NCBI RefSeq assembly: GCF_018139145.2
Contig: NC_059471.1
Location: 210,137,494-210,201,493, forward strand
Reading direction: 5' to 3'
DNA length: 64,000 nt
From: Gymnogyps californianus
Lineage: Eukaryota; Chordata; Aves; Accipitriformes; Cathartidae
Shown here: positions 1-12,612 of the stretch, in pieces
Position numbering within the stretch: position 1 is the first letter of the stretch
How the letters are laid out: each line of letters opens with the position of its first letter
Notes under the pieces: model-generated
Databases searched by the model: none
What the model saw: only the letters and a program-made list of their open reading frames with translations
Told to the model about the DNA's origin: nothing
Position numbers and translations under genes: made by a program

Positions 1-2786
1 TCACCTGTGTGGCTACAATGCAAATGCAAAGAAGGGTTAAAGAGAGAACCCTATATGAGCCATTGCATGTTGTGTGTGTGTGTGGTAATATGAGAGCAGA
101 ACCAGTTTTGAAATCTGCACATAGGGATAGAAACCTGTCAAAAGGCAAGCAGCAGAAGAAGAGAGGTTAAGACAGTCAGGTTGCACGCTCTATGAACCAC
201 ATCTGCCTTTTTCTGGAAGAGGTCCCATTACTTTCTGAGCAACATTACACGTTACATGTCCTTCTGTGAGCACTTGCAAATGAATAAAAAGAAAAAAAAA
301 ATAGAATAATAAAATAGCACAGAATTATTGAGTCTTTGATTTTTTTTAATAAATGAGATATCATCTATATCTATTTAGCAATAAATGACTTCCTATCCAT
401 AACAAAGGCCCAGTGTCAGTATGACAATTCAGGAAATACTATATATAGAGTACTCATATACATACAGTAACCATAGTATTCATATTATGACACATACATA
501 TGCATATATGTGTGTATTTACAGACTATGCTATAAACTATGTATAGTTATAGTACCCATTGTATATCAAAAATTATACTATTGTTATAGTATACCATGCA
601 GTTCCAAGCCATGCAGTAATTTGGCACTCACGGGGAAGGATATTATTCACAGTGAGTAAACTTTATATCAGTCAGAGTCTTTGCTTGCAAATAGCTGGAT
701 TTTGCTTGAAGTCTTCTCCATTTCGATTTGCTGTCAGGGCTGTGCCCAGAACAGCCCTCCTGCTGCAGGAGGTCCTGCTGGCTTCCAATGGCAGAGAGTG
801 ATTCCACGGCACAGGGCTCAGTGCAGGGCGAGAATTTGGAGGAGCTTTCTGACAGAAAGGACAGGTTCGGTACTTGATAGACATTGTTTTCTCCTTCCTC
901 ATCATACACTTGTTTTCAGACCTGAGCTGATTCTTTATTTTTTTATAGCCCCTTGCTCTGTTGTTTTTCTGAAATTCTAGACAGATCATCTCATTGGGAT
1001 TCTTTTATTTATTCTGAAAGATCTTGGAAGAAATTCAAAATCCTCTTTATTGTATCTGTACTCTCCATGCCAAGCTCTCCCCTGCCATCCAATGCCAGCA
1101 TTTCACGAATGGACTTCATTACCCTATTTTTCTTACTCCCCATGGTCCACAAATAAGGAAGAGTAGGTTCATAGGTGTAGCAGTAAACAGGCATCTTCTT
1201 CCCATAGTGCAGACAAACATAACTGTTGTCTGTATAACTACATATCAAAAAATGACTTTCTCCCTTTCCAAGTAAATTTAATGCCAAGAAGTAAGTATAA
1301 ATTAGTTGACACCATGACTCAAAGGACTTTGCCCCAAGTCATCTACAAACTATGACAAGACAATGAGAGGTTGGAAACGTCTGCCCAGTCAAAAGACCAT
1401 ACTGCAAATTCACTGATGAGGGCAGTGTGTGTAACTAGCTGGGTAAGTCTTCCTCCCGCCCCTATCCATTTCACAAAACAACAGCAGAAGAGAATAGAGA
1501 GGATGGAAGATTCTGGAGTAAAAAAGGAGAGGATTTCTATTCTCTATACTGTGAATGGTTTGAGCATAGAGGAGAAAATAAGAATGTGGGAAAAGGAAAG
1601 GTGAGAGTAAACCTCAAAGTCAGTTCCTCAACAGTGATCAAGCACTATGCTCTTTGTCGTTAAGAAGTGCTTGATGGCCTGTGCTTCACCCTCTTGTACC
1701 CCGTTCACACACTCTACATATATGCAAACTGAATGCAGGTGTTCAATACTATCACAGAAGCTATTATCAGTAATGTGGTTTTATTCACATAATAAATTTG
1801 AATGCAATTATCTCTTTATCATTTAGGAAAGAGACTATTTTGAAGTGATTTTGATATTCTCTGCATGTGTAAATAGCTGTCAAACAAAACACTGCTTCTA
1901 GTTGATTTCTGTACTATACCCCTTCCTCCATTAATATTTAGTCAAGACTGAGCACATTTGAGTAAATGTGTGCAATACTCTTCTCCTATTCTCCATACAG
2001 AGAATTGGAATGAGCAAATTTGAGTGGAGCCTTCTTTCTGCTCCTTTTAAGGTTTGGGGGATGCACTAGGTTTGGAAGTTTTTCAGTCAGCTTCCCGGAA
2101 AAGACAAGAATGCAGGAGAAATCAGCACAAGCTGAACATTTACCTGTATTATCAGTTTTTCAGGCGGCCTTGTTTTCAAGCAGGGACACAATACCATTTG
2201 TCTTGGGCAAACAACTGCAGCATAAAAATGGGTGGGAGCTTATACAAGCCCCTCTCCTGCCTCTGCTCAGCCTGGCCACTTCAAGCACGTCACAAACTCT
2301 GCTGACAAAGGATCCCATGCTAGAGTTTAAACCACAGGCACAGGGTACAGCCCATTCTACTGGGCTATGGGAATTGGGAAGCACTGTCTTCATCTAGAAC
2401 TTACAAACACGTTGTGGATGTAAAATGAGTTCCAGTTGCAGATTTACCAGGCAGGGACTGAGGTCACCTTCTTCCTCTGTTAACAGTAAGGCTCTTACTG
2501 CCAGCTGCCACATCCGAAGGTGTAGCTGCACCACCTATGCTCTGCGAGAGGGCTGCCAGCACTCGGCTTCCACAAAGGAACCTTCACCCCTGCCAGTGGT
2601 GCCAGCAAACACCTTCCCAATGACTGCTGAAGAGGAAAAAGTGATGGATTTCACAATGACTATTATGTGTGACAAGAGATGTAATTCGATAGGTTTCCAG
2701 TGACTGCACATCAGTGTGTTGTAAAGCTAAATTCTGCTTTTAAAAAGATCGTTGTAAAGTAACCAAAACAAACCTCATCCTTTATT
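1..2786. other. Unique AT-rich non-coding sequence
   Basis: No exon-like or repeat-like block is recognised here. Open frames are short and resemble no known protein. Minor structure includes a (TG)7 run at 71-84 and an AT-rich near-palindrome centred on ATGCAT at about 490-515. A region near 540-595 is rich in TATAG/CTATA motifs and could fold locally. Confidence 0.6.
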
Positions 2787-2802
2787 CCCCCCCCCCCCCC
2801 CC
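2787..2802. repeat. Poly-C homopolymer (16 C)
   Basis: An uninterrupted run of 16 C lies in otherwise AT-rich sequence. Runs like this are length-unstable and prone to sequencing error, so the exact length is uncertain. Confidence 0.9.
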
Positions 2803-2974
2803 TTATTGATTTTAAGAGTACAGTGACGGGAAAGAAATAATGTTTATTCTCCTAGCACTGCTCAACAGACCAATCACAGTTTTCTGTACTTCACAGAAGA
2901 ACACATATATAAAGCCTACCTGGCGATAATAAAAATGTAGTCAAGATACTGCTCAGCTTCTATATCATACCATA

Positions 2975-3080
2975 AGTTCTTTAGGAAGCAGGTAAGTATT
3001 AGATTTACAGATGGGGAAACTGAGGCAAACATCCATACTCAGCCCCACCTACAACATGACAGTGCTCTTATCCAGCACAT
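2975..3080 (-). repeat. MIR-like ancient SINE remnant
   Basis: The stretch reading TTTACAGATGGGGAAACTGA at about 3005-3025 matches the conserved core of MIR SINEs read in reverse complement. It is followed by decayed sequence where the MIR tRNA-like half would lie. MIR elements are ancient amniote SINEs and survive in birds as short relics. The call rests on this core alone; the boundaries are estimates. Confidence 0.5.
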
Positions 3081-4535
3081 ACCACTGCCTTAGCTATTAC
3101 TACCCTCTCCTCTGATTTCTCACCAGAATGCCAATGTAACAGGCATGCTCCGGACAGCACGTCTGTTACTGAAACACTCCCCACAAAACCTTAATGATCC
3201 AAAGACCATGTTGCACTGTAGCTGCTATATTTGGAAATAGCTATATTCAATAACCTTAGCAGGGAAACTTTTTTCCTCTTTTCTGTCTGATATCTTAGGG
3301 GGGGCTGTTGGAGGATGGGCACAAGGTCATGCAAGATTTTTTCTTTAGTTACCTATAGCAAAGTCATGGGAAGGAGAGAGAGGGATGATTTAATCTTCCA
3401 TCAGACCAGGAGGAACATGGCATCAGCTGGTGGCTCCGCTCTCCAGCAGCAGCACTTGTTAAGCTAGCACAAACAGACACCAAAGGTAGGGGCAGGCGGG
3501 AGTGAATCCCACCACTGCCAGATGATGGACAAAGACAAAAGGAAGTAACATAGGGAAGTTTACACACAAATCTTTGAAATCAGGATGGTCCTTTTTCTCC
3601 TGGGCAGTTGGCAGCCCAGTTCTCTGCAGGAAATCCTGGCAGCTCCTCTCACCCTTTTGTTCTCCTTCTTCCCTTTTGGCAAACACCCTTCCATTACTGT
3701 ACAGAGTACCAGGAACAGACAGCTAAATGCCTGGATGAATGTAACACAGCACAGCAGAGATACATGAGGAGTCACTCAAACCTTGACTCTCACAAGGTCC
3801 TCCTGCCTCCCTTTACAGTAGGGCAGCCGGTCTGCTGCTCTTCGGCCTCACACTTGGGAGAACTTGGTCTGACCCACCCTCATCATACCTTGCAGAGATC
3901 TGATGTCTCTCCTAATCTTAATTAGAGCCACATCTGTCTTCAATATCCATTAACTAGACTCTGACATCTCCAAAGTAAAGTTCTTACATTGTTTTTAATA
4001 GTCCAGCCATATTCTGCTTAAAATGGAGGGAATCCCTCTTGGCACACCCCGTACCGAGAACAATCAATAGCCTAACAGGAATGGCAATGTGGACTGCATT
4101 CACTTTTCTTTAAGGTATGAAAATAATGAGCTCAGCTGTTCAGACAGTGGAACAGCAGCTTCAGCTATCCTGTGTATTTCACATAGAGTACATCAATGTA
4201 CTTTGTCATAATAGCTGTCACCAACCAATCCATCACCAGTCAATCACCGTGCCACTTTGGTAGAAGCCATGATAATTTGCACCGAGAGTCTCATGCAAAT
4301 ACTGAAACTATCACACCCCTGACACACCAGAGCCCAGGACTGCACTGCAGCTCATCAGAAAAAAAAAAAATAAATAAAATTTTATCATAGAGGTATGTCT
4401 CTTAGAAAAGGCTTTCTCACCCTTCTTGGAAAGAGATTTCCTTCTCCTTCACCTTATCCATGTTCCTTGACGGTGGCCCTAAAGCAGTTTGGGTTTTTTT
4501 TTTGTCTCAGCTCTTGCACATCCATTCAGTATACA
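3081..4535. other. Unique sequence, no gene recognised
   Basis: No repeat family or coding exon is recognised. Two overlapping frames near 3560-3925 are open on both strands, but their products resemble nothing known. A run of A lies at about 4359-4370. Confidence 0.55.
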
Positions 4536-4794
4536 GGGTCTGTCGTGGTTTAACCCCGGTCAGCAACTCAGCACCATGCAGCCGTTTCCCCCTCCCACCT
4601 CCCAGTGGGGTGAGGAGGAGGAAAGGAAAAAAAAGTAAAACTCGTGGGTTCAGATAAGAACAGTTTAATAACTAAAGTAAAATATAATACTAGCAATAGT
4701 AATAATGAAAAATAATAATAATAATAGTAATGAAAAGGAATATAACAAAAAAAGGAAGAGTTAACTCTGTCCCAGCCGAAACCAGGACAGGGTC
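4536..4794 (-). mobile_element. Short solo LTR with 5-bp target duplication
   Basis: The element proper is 4541-4789 (249 bp). It begins TGTCGTGG and ends CCAGGACA on the plus strand, so it has the canonical TG...CA ends. It is flanked by GGGTC at 4536-4540 and again at 4790-4794, a perfect 5-bp target-site duplication. Its outer segments match the 601-bp LTRs at 10324 and 14719, including the TGG-TTTAACCCC end, the 'cagtttaata' polyadenylation region and the GTTAACTCTGTCCCAGCC end. The middle, which in the longer copies holds the TATA box and most of U3, is missing and replaced by an AAT-rich stretch at about 4680-4740. The 5-bp duplication suits an ERVL-like (class III) endogenous retrovirus. 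It is either a short LTR subtype or a copy with an internal deletion. With no U3 promoter it is unlikely to be active. Confidence 0.85.
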
Positions 4795-7700
4795 TGTGGC
4801 CATACAGAAAAAGCCAATGTCATGCAACAGGTTTGGTCTGGCAATCTCAATGGGGTTAAGGATGTGCCTTCAAGACTGGACTCAGCTTCCCATCTTTCCT
4901 CCCCTAGTTGCCCATCACTTGTCCTAGGACCTATTCCCAGTCCCACATCTCATTCAAATGAGAAGCAGCAGAAGGTTTTTGCTATGAAGTGGTTGTGACT
5001 GGCAAACAAAAAGCAGTCCCAGGGAGGCATAGTTCTCAGCTCAGTTCCAGGAAGGTGTCTCTCTTTGCCCTTTTGAAAAGGATATTTTCTGTCTCTACCA
5101 CACAGTAGTTAGGGTAGGTGAAAATAGGAAATAAATTCTTCATTTCACAGCCATGTAGAAGAGGAGCTTTCATTTTCTCAAAAGAGGAAGGATACAGACA
5201 GGAAAAGTGGTATTTTCCAAGCTCAAAAAATCTAGTGAAGTGTACAAGGAAGGAAAAGCTTGAGCCCCGCAGTCCAGAAAAGACCAGCAAAGTAGCACAG
5301 CTCAAAGAATTGACAGAGGTTGTAGAAGTGCATTTCAAACTCTGTGTTGTAGATGGCACCTTACTTGCATCAACACTGCTTTTTTAGAACTTGGAGAGGT
5401 ACCACGGTCTTTGTTCTCATTGCTGGACTCTGCACATTACTCCAGAGCAAAGACCACTCTCCTGACATACCAAAGAGAAGAGCAACCCAAGCTTTTCATT
5501 AGCACCTTCATTTTAATTCTTCCGCATAAATGCTAAATAAAATATACTTCAAAGGGCTCTTGAAGGCATAGGCTCAGATGTGGTACAAAAGGAACTTCAT
5601 GTGTTCTTGATTACTCCATTAGTACACAAAGAATATGTATATTTGTATACAACAGCAGGAAATATACCTCATGTTTCCTCTCCACATTGCATGGAGTTAC
5701 AAACTAACTGCTCAGGTAAGCTCAGGACTCTGACCAAGATACCTTAATGATTCCACATCTCTGCTCATGTTTCTATGTGTGTTTGCTTCACAGATCTGTT
5801 GAAAGAAACACACTCCAAAATGCAGGGTTATTAACAATTTCTACTTATATGTCATTTTCATGGCTTTCTTTTTGCATGCTTCTTACTCACAACTCAAACC
5901 AGCACCAGTTTCAAGTTGAAAACAATTATAGAAAACTGAATAGAAAAAGCATAGCTGAAATTGCTCGGGGACTTTTAACACATTAATGCATCTTACCTAA
6001 AGAAGTGCTCACAGATTTAATGACACAGTCTATGATTAAGGATCATCTGAACTTCTTTCAACAGACATTGCTTTTTCATTTGATTTACATGTTGTCATGT
6101 AAAAAGCAGTTTTCATAATCCATCTGATCAGGTGGGGCTCCTTTGAATGTTATGATCAATAAAATGGACTTAAGCTAAGGCAACTTTGATGAGGCTCCCA
6201 CAGCATGTTAGGCTATTTTTTGATTGTGGTTGTAATGGTTGAAAAGTCTCATGTTGATTTAGCTGCTGAAGAAAAAAATTGCTCATTAGATCCTCCTATC
6301 GGTAGAGCTTAGGTGGCACGAGTTTTTTGACGGCATTATTAAGAGACTGACTGGAATGCAATACAAACTGTGCTGTCAGGCACATCAAACAGCCTCCATC
6401 TAATATGGTCTAATTTAGCTTTTCAAGAGAGAAGGCAGAATGACAGAAAAATGGATTTTATTTTCTGCACCACGTCAATTAGCTTGAGGCAATGAGAGTA
6501 AATCATGCTAGATCCACCTTGCACCATCCAAAAGAATTTTTCCATTATATTTCACAAAGATCATCTTGAAAAGAGCTATCAGGTTGGCAGCTGAAATGCC
6601 AGTCGTAGGTCCCAGATTTGATAAACAGTATTTCCCAGAGAACAGGAAATTGCTGTTTAACCTTCTATCTGGGTTCATCTATGAGGGGTCAATTGTCCGC
6701 CAATCTTGTTATTTTCAGGATAGTGAGAAACTAAAAGGATTCTGTGTGTAGAGGCTTTTTGCAATTACTGGGGAAGAGGAGAGAGACAGAAGTCACCTGG
6801 CATGACATCATGAGTAAGATGGGAAAAGGTACTTGGACTACTAAAACTGTTGTTTCTTCCTAAAGTATGAAGATCTTTCAGTTACCATGGGGGAAAAAGG
6901 GAAGAAACACTGGGTGACGTCCTTCCCCTCATTCTGTTTTCATGCAAGACATTGGTAAAACTTGTATGTTTGGCATTCAATTCGGAACACTATTTTGAAG
7001 TTAATAGAGTATTTTGATGAAACTTCTTGAACTGAGATAAGCTGCTTTGCTGATGCCAGAACATTTCATGGAGATGTATTATTTTTGGTAACACAGTTGG
7101 CATTGAAAGTGATTTTGAGGTCCCTGGATTTATTTGTTTTTAATAGTAAGGAAAGATGGAGGCTGGGAGAAGGGAAGGGAAGGAAGGAATAAAACCCCAA
7201 ATATATCAATCCAAAAAAAGCCGTTTTGACACGGTTCTGTTCTGCATGGTGAAGCCTTCAAAGACTTGGGGAGAGAGGAGAAAAAAAAAAAGTATTTAGG
7301 AATTTCCATTCAATAAAAGCTGGTCTAATAATGCCTAGGTTTATTGGACAGATGCACTTCTGTGATGGATTTTGCAAGAGGTCACATTCAAAAAAAATTT
7401 CTCAATCAATTATGATGGCAAAGGTGGTATCTTCATTAGGCCCCTGACCTTTGGCTTTCCAGCTGTCTTTTACCAAGAGCAGGAGTCATATAGTTTTATA
7501 CTTTTGTTTCGTGGGGAGGGAATAATAGCAATATATCAGACACAAGGAATTTATATCCAACTGCTCTTTCAATAAATTCTGTATTTCTTAGACGTAAATG
7601 TGAATGAACATTGGATATAAATGTTGACCTTCATGCTATTGTTATTTATAGAGCTGGCTTTTCACGGTATCAGGTGTTGAGGGAATGAAATCACTCTGTC

Positions 7701-9025
7701 ATGCTTGAACCTAACATCATTCAGGTAACTGCAGTAGAGATTTTATCTGAATGATCCTTGTTGAGGTTTTTTTGCTTGTTTTTCCACTGAATTCTGACCT
7801 TGGTGTTTCTATCAATACCATAAATGAATACCTGAGTTCAAATTGTTGTTGTTTATAAACTTCTCTGAACAAAAGTTTGGGATAGAGAACTGGTTTTCTT
7901 TAAGATCTGAATTTTAAGAGAACAGCCCTGAATAGCACGTACTTCTGCGCATCACAGAAAACCTCTTTAAAATACAATTCTCCACAATGTCCTTTCCCAG
8001 CCAAACATTTACAACACTAAAATTCTAAGTATAATGCAGGCTATCAGCTATATTTAAACAATGTAGTGACAGTACCAGTCATCATCTAAGGCTCTACTGT
8101 TTATGACAAGTCAAACAGAGCAAAAATCCTTCTCCAGTTTATGCAAAGGGGAATCAGTCAGTTTTGTCCCTAAATCTTCACTGCGAGTCTCCTCTAGACC
8201 TCACATCACATTCCCATCATCCTGAGACATAGTTAATATTTGTTGCATGATTTTTCAGTTTAAAGAGTCTGAAATAATGTGTGGACAGTGTTGTAGCTTC
8301 AGGGACTGGAAACTGGGGGCATGTTTTGCATAGGCTGGGGATGGTGCAAATCTTGCTAAGATACTTGGAAGAATAGCATAAGGTGAAGGGAGCCAAACTT
8401 GGTGCAACCTTGTCTCTGCTGAAAAAGGCCCTGACACATGAAGTTCCCTGAAATATGCCCAGGCATTGCCAGGGAGAGTGATAATTGGCTCAAGAGCATG
8501 TTAACAATTAAATGTTATAATTGTAAGTTTCTCTTTCTGTTTGAAGTGATAACTACGTTCACCTAAAAAGCCATTCTTAATGATACTCCAGCCATCTGTC
8601 ACCACTCTCCATATCACAGCTACGCTCAAGGCTTTTTTCATGAAGGTGGGAATCAATGGTTCCCAAATCATAGAACCGTTTTGTTTGTCTTTGTCTCTCT
8701 CCCTGCTTTTTCCAACAATTCATATCAACTCCTCTTCTCAGTTTTCTATCAGAAACAATATCAACAGATGGTTACGCCTTCCTCATTTGTGCTGTTCCAT
8801 TCTGTAATAGTTCTGCACTTTAACAATGATAATCACATGTCAGTGTCTAGCTTGGCAACCTTTATTATCTTGACATCATTTTCTACCATCCTTCACTGAA
8901 GAATGTATCTTCTTGATGAGACAAAGAGCTCAGCAGGTATTAGCACCGCAGTAGATGGCTTTTCTCATGCTGTTTTGAGAAATTGGATTTTTCTCCTCCA
9001 GTGCAAATAACTCCACAGATATTCA
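4795..9025. other. Unique AT-rich sequence, no gene recognised
   Basis: No repeat or exon is recognised in this 4.2-kb stretch. The part from about 6030 to 6760 has few simple repeats and many homeodomain-like TAAT/ATTA and GATAAG-like words, the texture often seen in conserved non-coding enhancers. That is an impression from composition only. All open frames are below 110 codons. Confidence 0.5.
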
Positions 9026-9081
9026 CCTAATGTTTAATTAATAAGGCCTTCTCCTAATGTTTAATTAATAAGGCCTTCTCC
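9026..9081. repeat. Perfect 27-bp tandem duplication
   Basis: Two identical 27-base units lie head to tail at 9026-9052 and 9053-9079, with 2 more matching bases. Each unit contains TTTAATTAATAAGGCC, which includes a TTAATTAA homeodomain-type palindrome. Identity of the two units implies a recent duplication. Confidence 0.9.
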
Positions 9082-9501
9082 ATCATGACGTTCTGGGTTA
9101 ATGTCTACTAAAAGATGAATAAGGGATCCCCAGTCCACATACTGCCTGCCTCTTCCTGTTCCTCCCTAGTAGGCTGCACTAAATAAGGTAAAAAAGAGGC
9201 TTTCTAAAATCTGCTTCTCTCTGTACAACAAAAGTGGGTCCTAAAGTCTCCAAGGAACTTGGCTGTGCTTCATTATCACCTTTACAAATTTAAATAAGTC
9301 CTCTAAAAATGGGGGATTTAATGTGCTTTATGTCACTGTATAAGGATCGCAAAAGCTAACGAAAACTGACTGGTGCTAGGCTGAAGAGAAGCTTTCCATG
9401 TCAATCAGCCACTTTAAGGGCATTCTTTATATGTTGTAAGGAAACCAGTACATTACTGTTTGATTTTGGTTTTTGTTTTGGGGCTGTTTTTTCATTTGGT
9501 G

Positions 9502-9553
9502 TTTGTTTGGTTTGGTTTGGTTTGGTTGGTTGGTTGGTTTTGATTTTTTTTTT
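9502..9553. repeat. TTTGG/TTGG simple repeat
   Basis: A degenerate pentamer array (TTTGG)n passes into a tetramer array (TTGG)n and then a T run. The minus strand reads CCAAA/CCAA. No coding role is apparent. Confidence 0.85.
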
Positions 9554-10318
9554 CCAATAAGCTATCTGGGACTGAATATTGCAGACTTGAGTTAATTCCA
9601 AATTGGATTACTCCCTCATCTTATCTTGGCATTCTATCAAGTCTATACTATAGTACACTACTGTTAAACTGCTCAGACCCAATGTAAACTTCCCTATGCT
9701 GCAGTAGGTGTTTTATAATCTGAAAAGGAAATTCTATTTCATTAAAAAGATTGTTTTAGTCACTACAGCACAAAGCATGTTCTTTCAGAAGGGCTGCCTC
9801 CAAAATCTGTAGTGTTCAAGCATTAGCTTTCATTAAACCTTATAACCCTGGAACAAAGGCACTCAGGAGGAAGCTATTGATAAGAATAGGAAAGACTTTT
9901 CAGTTACAAATACAGTGCAATGGGGACAGAAAGAGAAATTCAGTGATTTTTCTAGCAAAGTCTAATTTATTTGGAGACAGAAATGGTGTTAGAAAATAAA
10001 GTGATACGGTAAAAAGGACATTCTGATCTCTGCATAGCCAGCACGTGATCTAACATAACAGAAAATTGGAGGCTGGTTTCTAACATCCTTGATTATCACT
10101 CCTTTAGTGCAATGAGAAGACTACATGGGAAATAATTAATGGATTTCCACTTTATACAAGGCACTTCAGAAGGAGGAGCCTGATGTAAAGTCCACTAGAA
10201 CCCAGGGACAGACAGAAGGACAACTTCAGACAGCACTCTAGATCTTAGATTCCCCTTTAATAAACTGACTACAAACAAAGCTCATGGAACCTAGATTCAC
10301 AAGTCTCTTGATTTTTAG

Positions 10319-10929
10319 ATATCTGTCATGGTTTAACCCCAGCTGGCAACTAAGCACCACGCAGCCGCTCGCTTGCTCCCCCACCTTGGTGGGATGGGGG
10401 AGAGAATCAGAAGAGTAAAAATGAGAAAACAACTCATGGGTTGAGATAAAGACAGTTTAATAAATAAAGCAAAAGCCACACACACAAGCAAAGCAAAACA
10501 AGGAATTCATTCACTACTTCCCATCGGCAGGCAGGTGTTCAGCCATCTCCAGGAAAGCAGGGCTCCATCACATGTAATGGTTACTTGGGAAGACAAACAT
10601 CATCACTCCGAATGTCCCCCCCTTCCTTCTTCTTTCCTCAGCTTTATATGCTGAGCATGACATCGTATGGTATAGAATATCCCTTTGGTCAGTTGGGGTC
10701 AGCTGTCCCGGCTGTGTCCCCTCCCAGCTTCTTGTGCACCCCCAGCCTACTTGCTGGTGGGGTGGGGTGAGAGGCAGAAAAGGCCCTGACTCTGTGTAAG
10801 CACTGCTCAGCAATAACTAAAACATCCCTGAATCATCAACACTGTTTCCAGCAGAAATCTAAAATATAGCCCCATACCAGCTACTGTGAAGAAAATTAAC
10901 TCTATCCCAGCCAAAACCAGCACAGTATC
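10319..10929 (-). mobile_element. 601-bp solo LTR, minus orientation (ERVL-like)
   Basis: The LTR is 10324-10924, starting TGTCATGG and ending CCAGCACA on the plus strand. It is flanked by ATATC (10319-10323) and GTATC (10925-10929), a 5-bp target duplication with one substitution. Read on the minus strand, it has a TATAAA box (plus-strand TTTATA at 10643-10648) and an ATTAAA polyadenylation signal about 190 bases downstream (plus-strand TTTAAT at 10456-10461). This defines U3, R and U5 in order. It is the same length as the copy at 14719. No gag, pol or env sequence is adjacent, so it is a solo LTR left by recombination between the two LTRs of a provirus. The 5-bp duplication points to an ERVL-like element; the exact family name needs a repeat library. 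An 81-codon frame at 10568-10813 on the minus strand lies within U3 and is probably incidental. Confidence 0.9.
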
Positions 10930-12464
10930 TTCATGACCTGTCTAATATGAAGTGAAGGAGTCTGGAAATTCAATCCCAGAGACTTTCTTTTTTTTAAATC
11001 TGGTTGTTAAAAAAAAAAAAAAAAGCCCTCTTTACCACTCAGCGTAAAAAAGCTTCTGTCTTGTAGCTAAGATCTATAGTCATGTTCTTCACAAGGACTA
11101 TGGACTGCAAGAGTAAGGTCCTGCCTGGTGTTAGCACCAGTTGAAAAATCTTTTGAGCAAGATACCATTTGGCTGCACCAATGAATCTCTGCCTTTCAGA
11201 CAGTTATCCATACTGAGAGCACATCTTCAAGAACTGCATTAGGTTGATATGACTATGCCATCCTTGGATCTTGCTCACCTTAGCTTGGGGATCACTGCAG
11301 GCATGTCCTGGTGGTGCAGAATCAGACTCTAGAAGTTTCCATCTGTAGTCTTCCCATATTCAAACCCTCTGTGATCACATATGAATCATTGCCTTGTGTG
11401 TCCTCTCATTCTCTCATTTACATGCCATGGAAGGAGCAGCCCCAATACCATTAGTGGCTTTATCTGTGAGGAGGATCAGACACTGAGTTTGGTGGTTTAA
11501 TGCACAAGGAGCTTAATGGGACAAAAAATTTCAGCTTGAACCAATCTCTTCTAATTTTTGTAACAAATGATTTGTTAGAAAATCCTAGAAACAGTATTTG
11601 TCAGTCCTTAACACTGAGTCTTAAATCTGCATATGTCAGTAGATAGGCAGTGGTGGTAGTGAGTTAGATTATGTTGGTATGTCATATGGCTGACCCATGC
11701 CTCTGACAGAAAATGAAATGGAGTAACAACATGCAAGGACATGGTTACCCGTAGCAGTGCTTCTAATTACTCATTCTAATACACCTGAAGTCCCCTTCAA
11801 ATACTGGTTTTATGTGTGATGATAAGAGTAGGCCACTTATGTGAAGCTACACAGGAGCATCAGAGTCCGGAAATTCAAGACCAGATAATATGAAGAAGCA
11901 GATTTCATCTCAAAGGTATCCACAATATTATACTTAGCAAAAGCAGAACAACAGTCATCAGAGAGAATGAAGAGAAATTGATAAACTGAGGAACACCTTT
12001 TTTTTAATTATTTATCACTGAAGAAACTTTTTTTGCAAGATCAGCTTGGCAGAAGGGACATAATGGATGGTTTGGAGAATCCCAAGATATTTTATAAATA
12101 TTGGTTCAAGCATTTGATCTATTATTCTTATACATATAACTCATTTGAGACGAAAGGAAGAAGACAGAGAGATGTCAACACAATTACAGCTGTCTTAGCT
12201 ATCACTTTTTCTACAGAAAATTTCCTGGCTACGGGTTATTTTTCCCCATGGGGCTTACATCCACTGTGTCAGGTAGTTTGGGGAAAAAAAATTGTAATTG
12301 AATTAGATGAGACTACTGCCTTCCTGTGTCAAGGTCCACAGTCAGACCCAGGCATGAAAACCTCTATGGAGCTCACACACACTGGGACATGAATAGGACT
12401 TGATTCAAGTCTCACCCTTAGCAGTAGTGTCTTAGAGGCTATCATCTCATCTGACACTTGAAAT
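10930..12464. other. Unique sequence between LTR and CR1 tail
   Basis: No gene is recognised. A 16-A run lies at 11009-11024, preceded by a T run at 10988-10995. A 119-codon frame begins at 12033 but resembles no known protein. Confidence 0.5.
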
Positions 12465-12612
12465 TGTTGTGGATTCTTCATCCTTGGAGATATTAAAAAC
12501 CTGACGAGACATGGTGATGAGCAGCCTGCTCTAGCTGACCCTGCTCTAGCAGGGTGGTTGGGCTAGATGATCTCCAGAGGTCCCTGCCAACTTCAGCAGT
12601 TGTGTGGTTATG
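12465..12612 (+). mobile_element. CR1 LINE 3'-end fragment
   Basis: The sequence carries the characteristic avian CR1 tail in order: a 'cttggagatatt' block near 12484, 'cctgctctag' near 12535, and a GGTTGGGCTAGATGATCTCC block followed by 'agaggtccctgccaac' near 12556-12592. Only the last 150 bases are present, as expected from the strong 5' truncation typical of CR1. The terminal octamer repeats have decayed to 'tgtgtggttatg'. Confidence 0.9.

Noticed and set aside
9502..9553. Telomere-like or minisatellite array
   Set aside because: The units are TTTGG and TTGG, not TTAGGG, and the tract is short and irregular.
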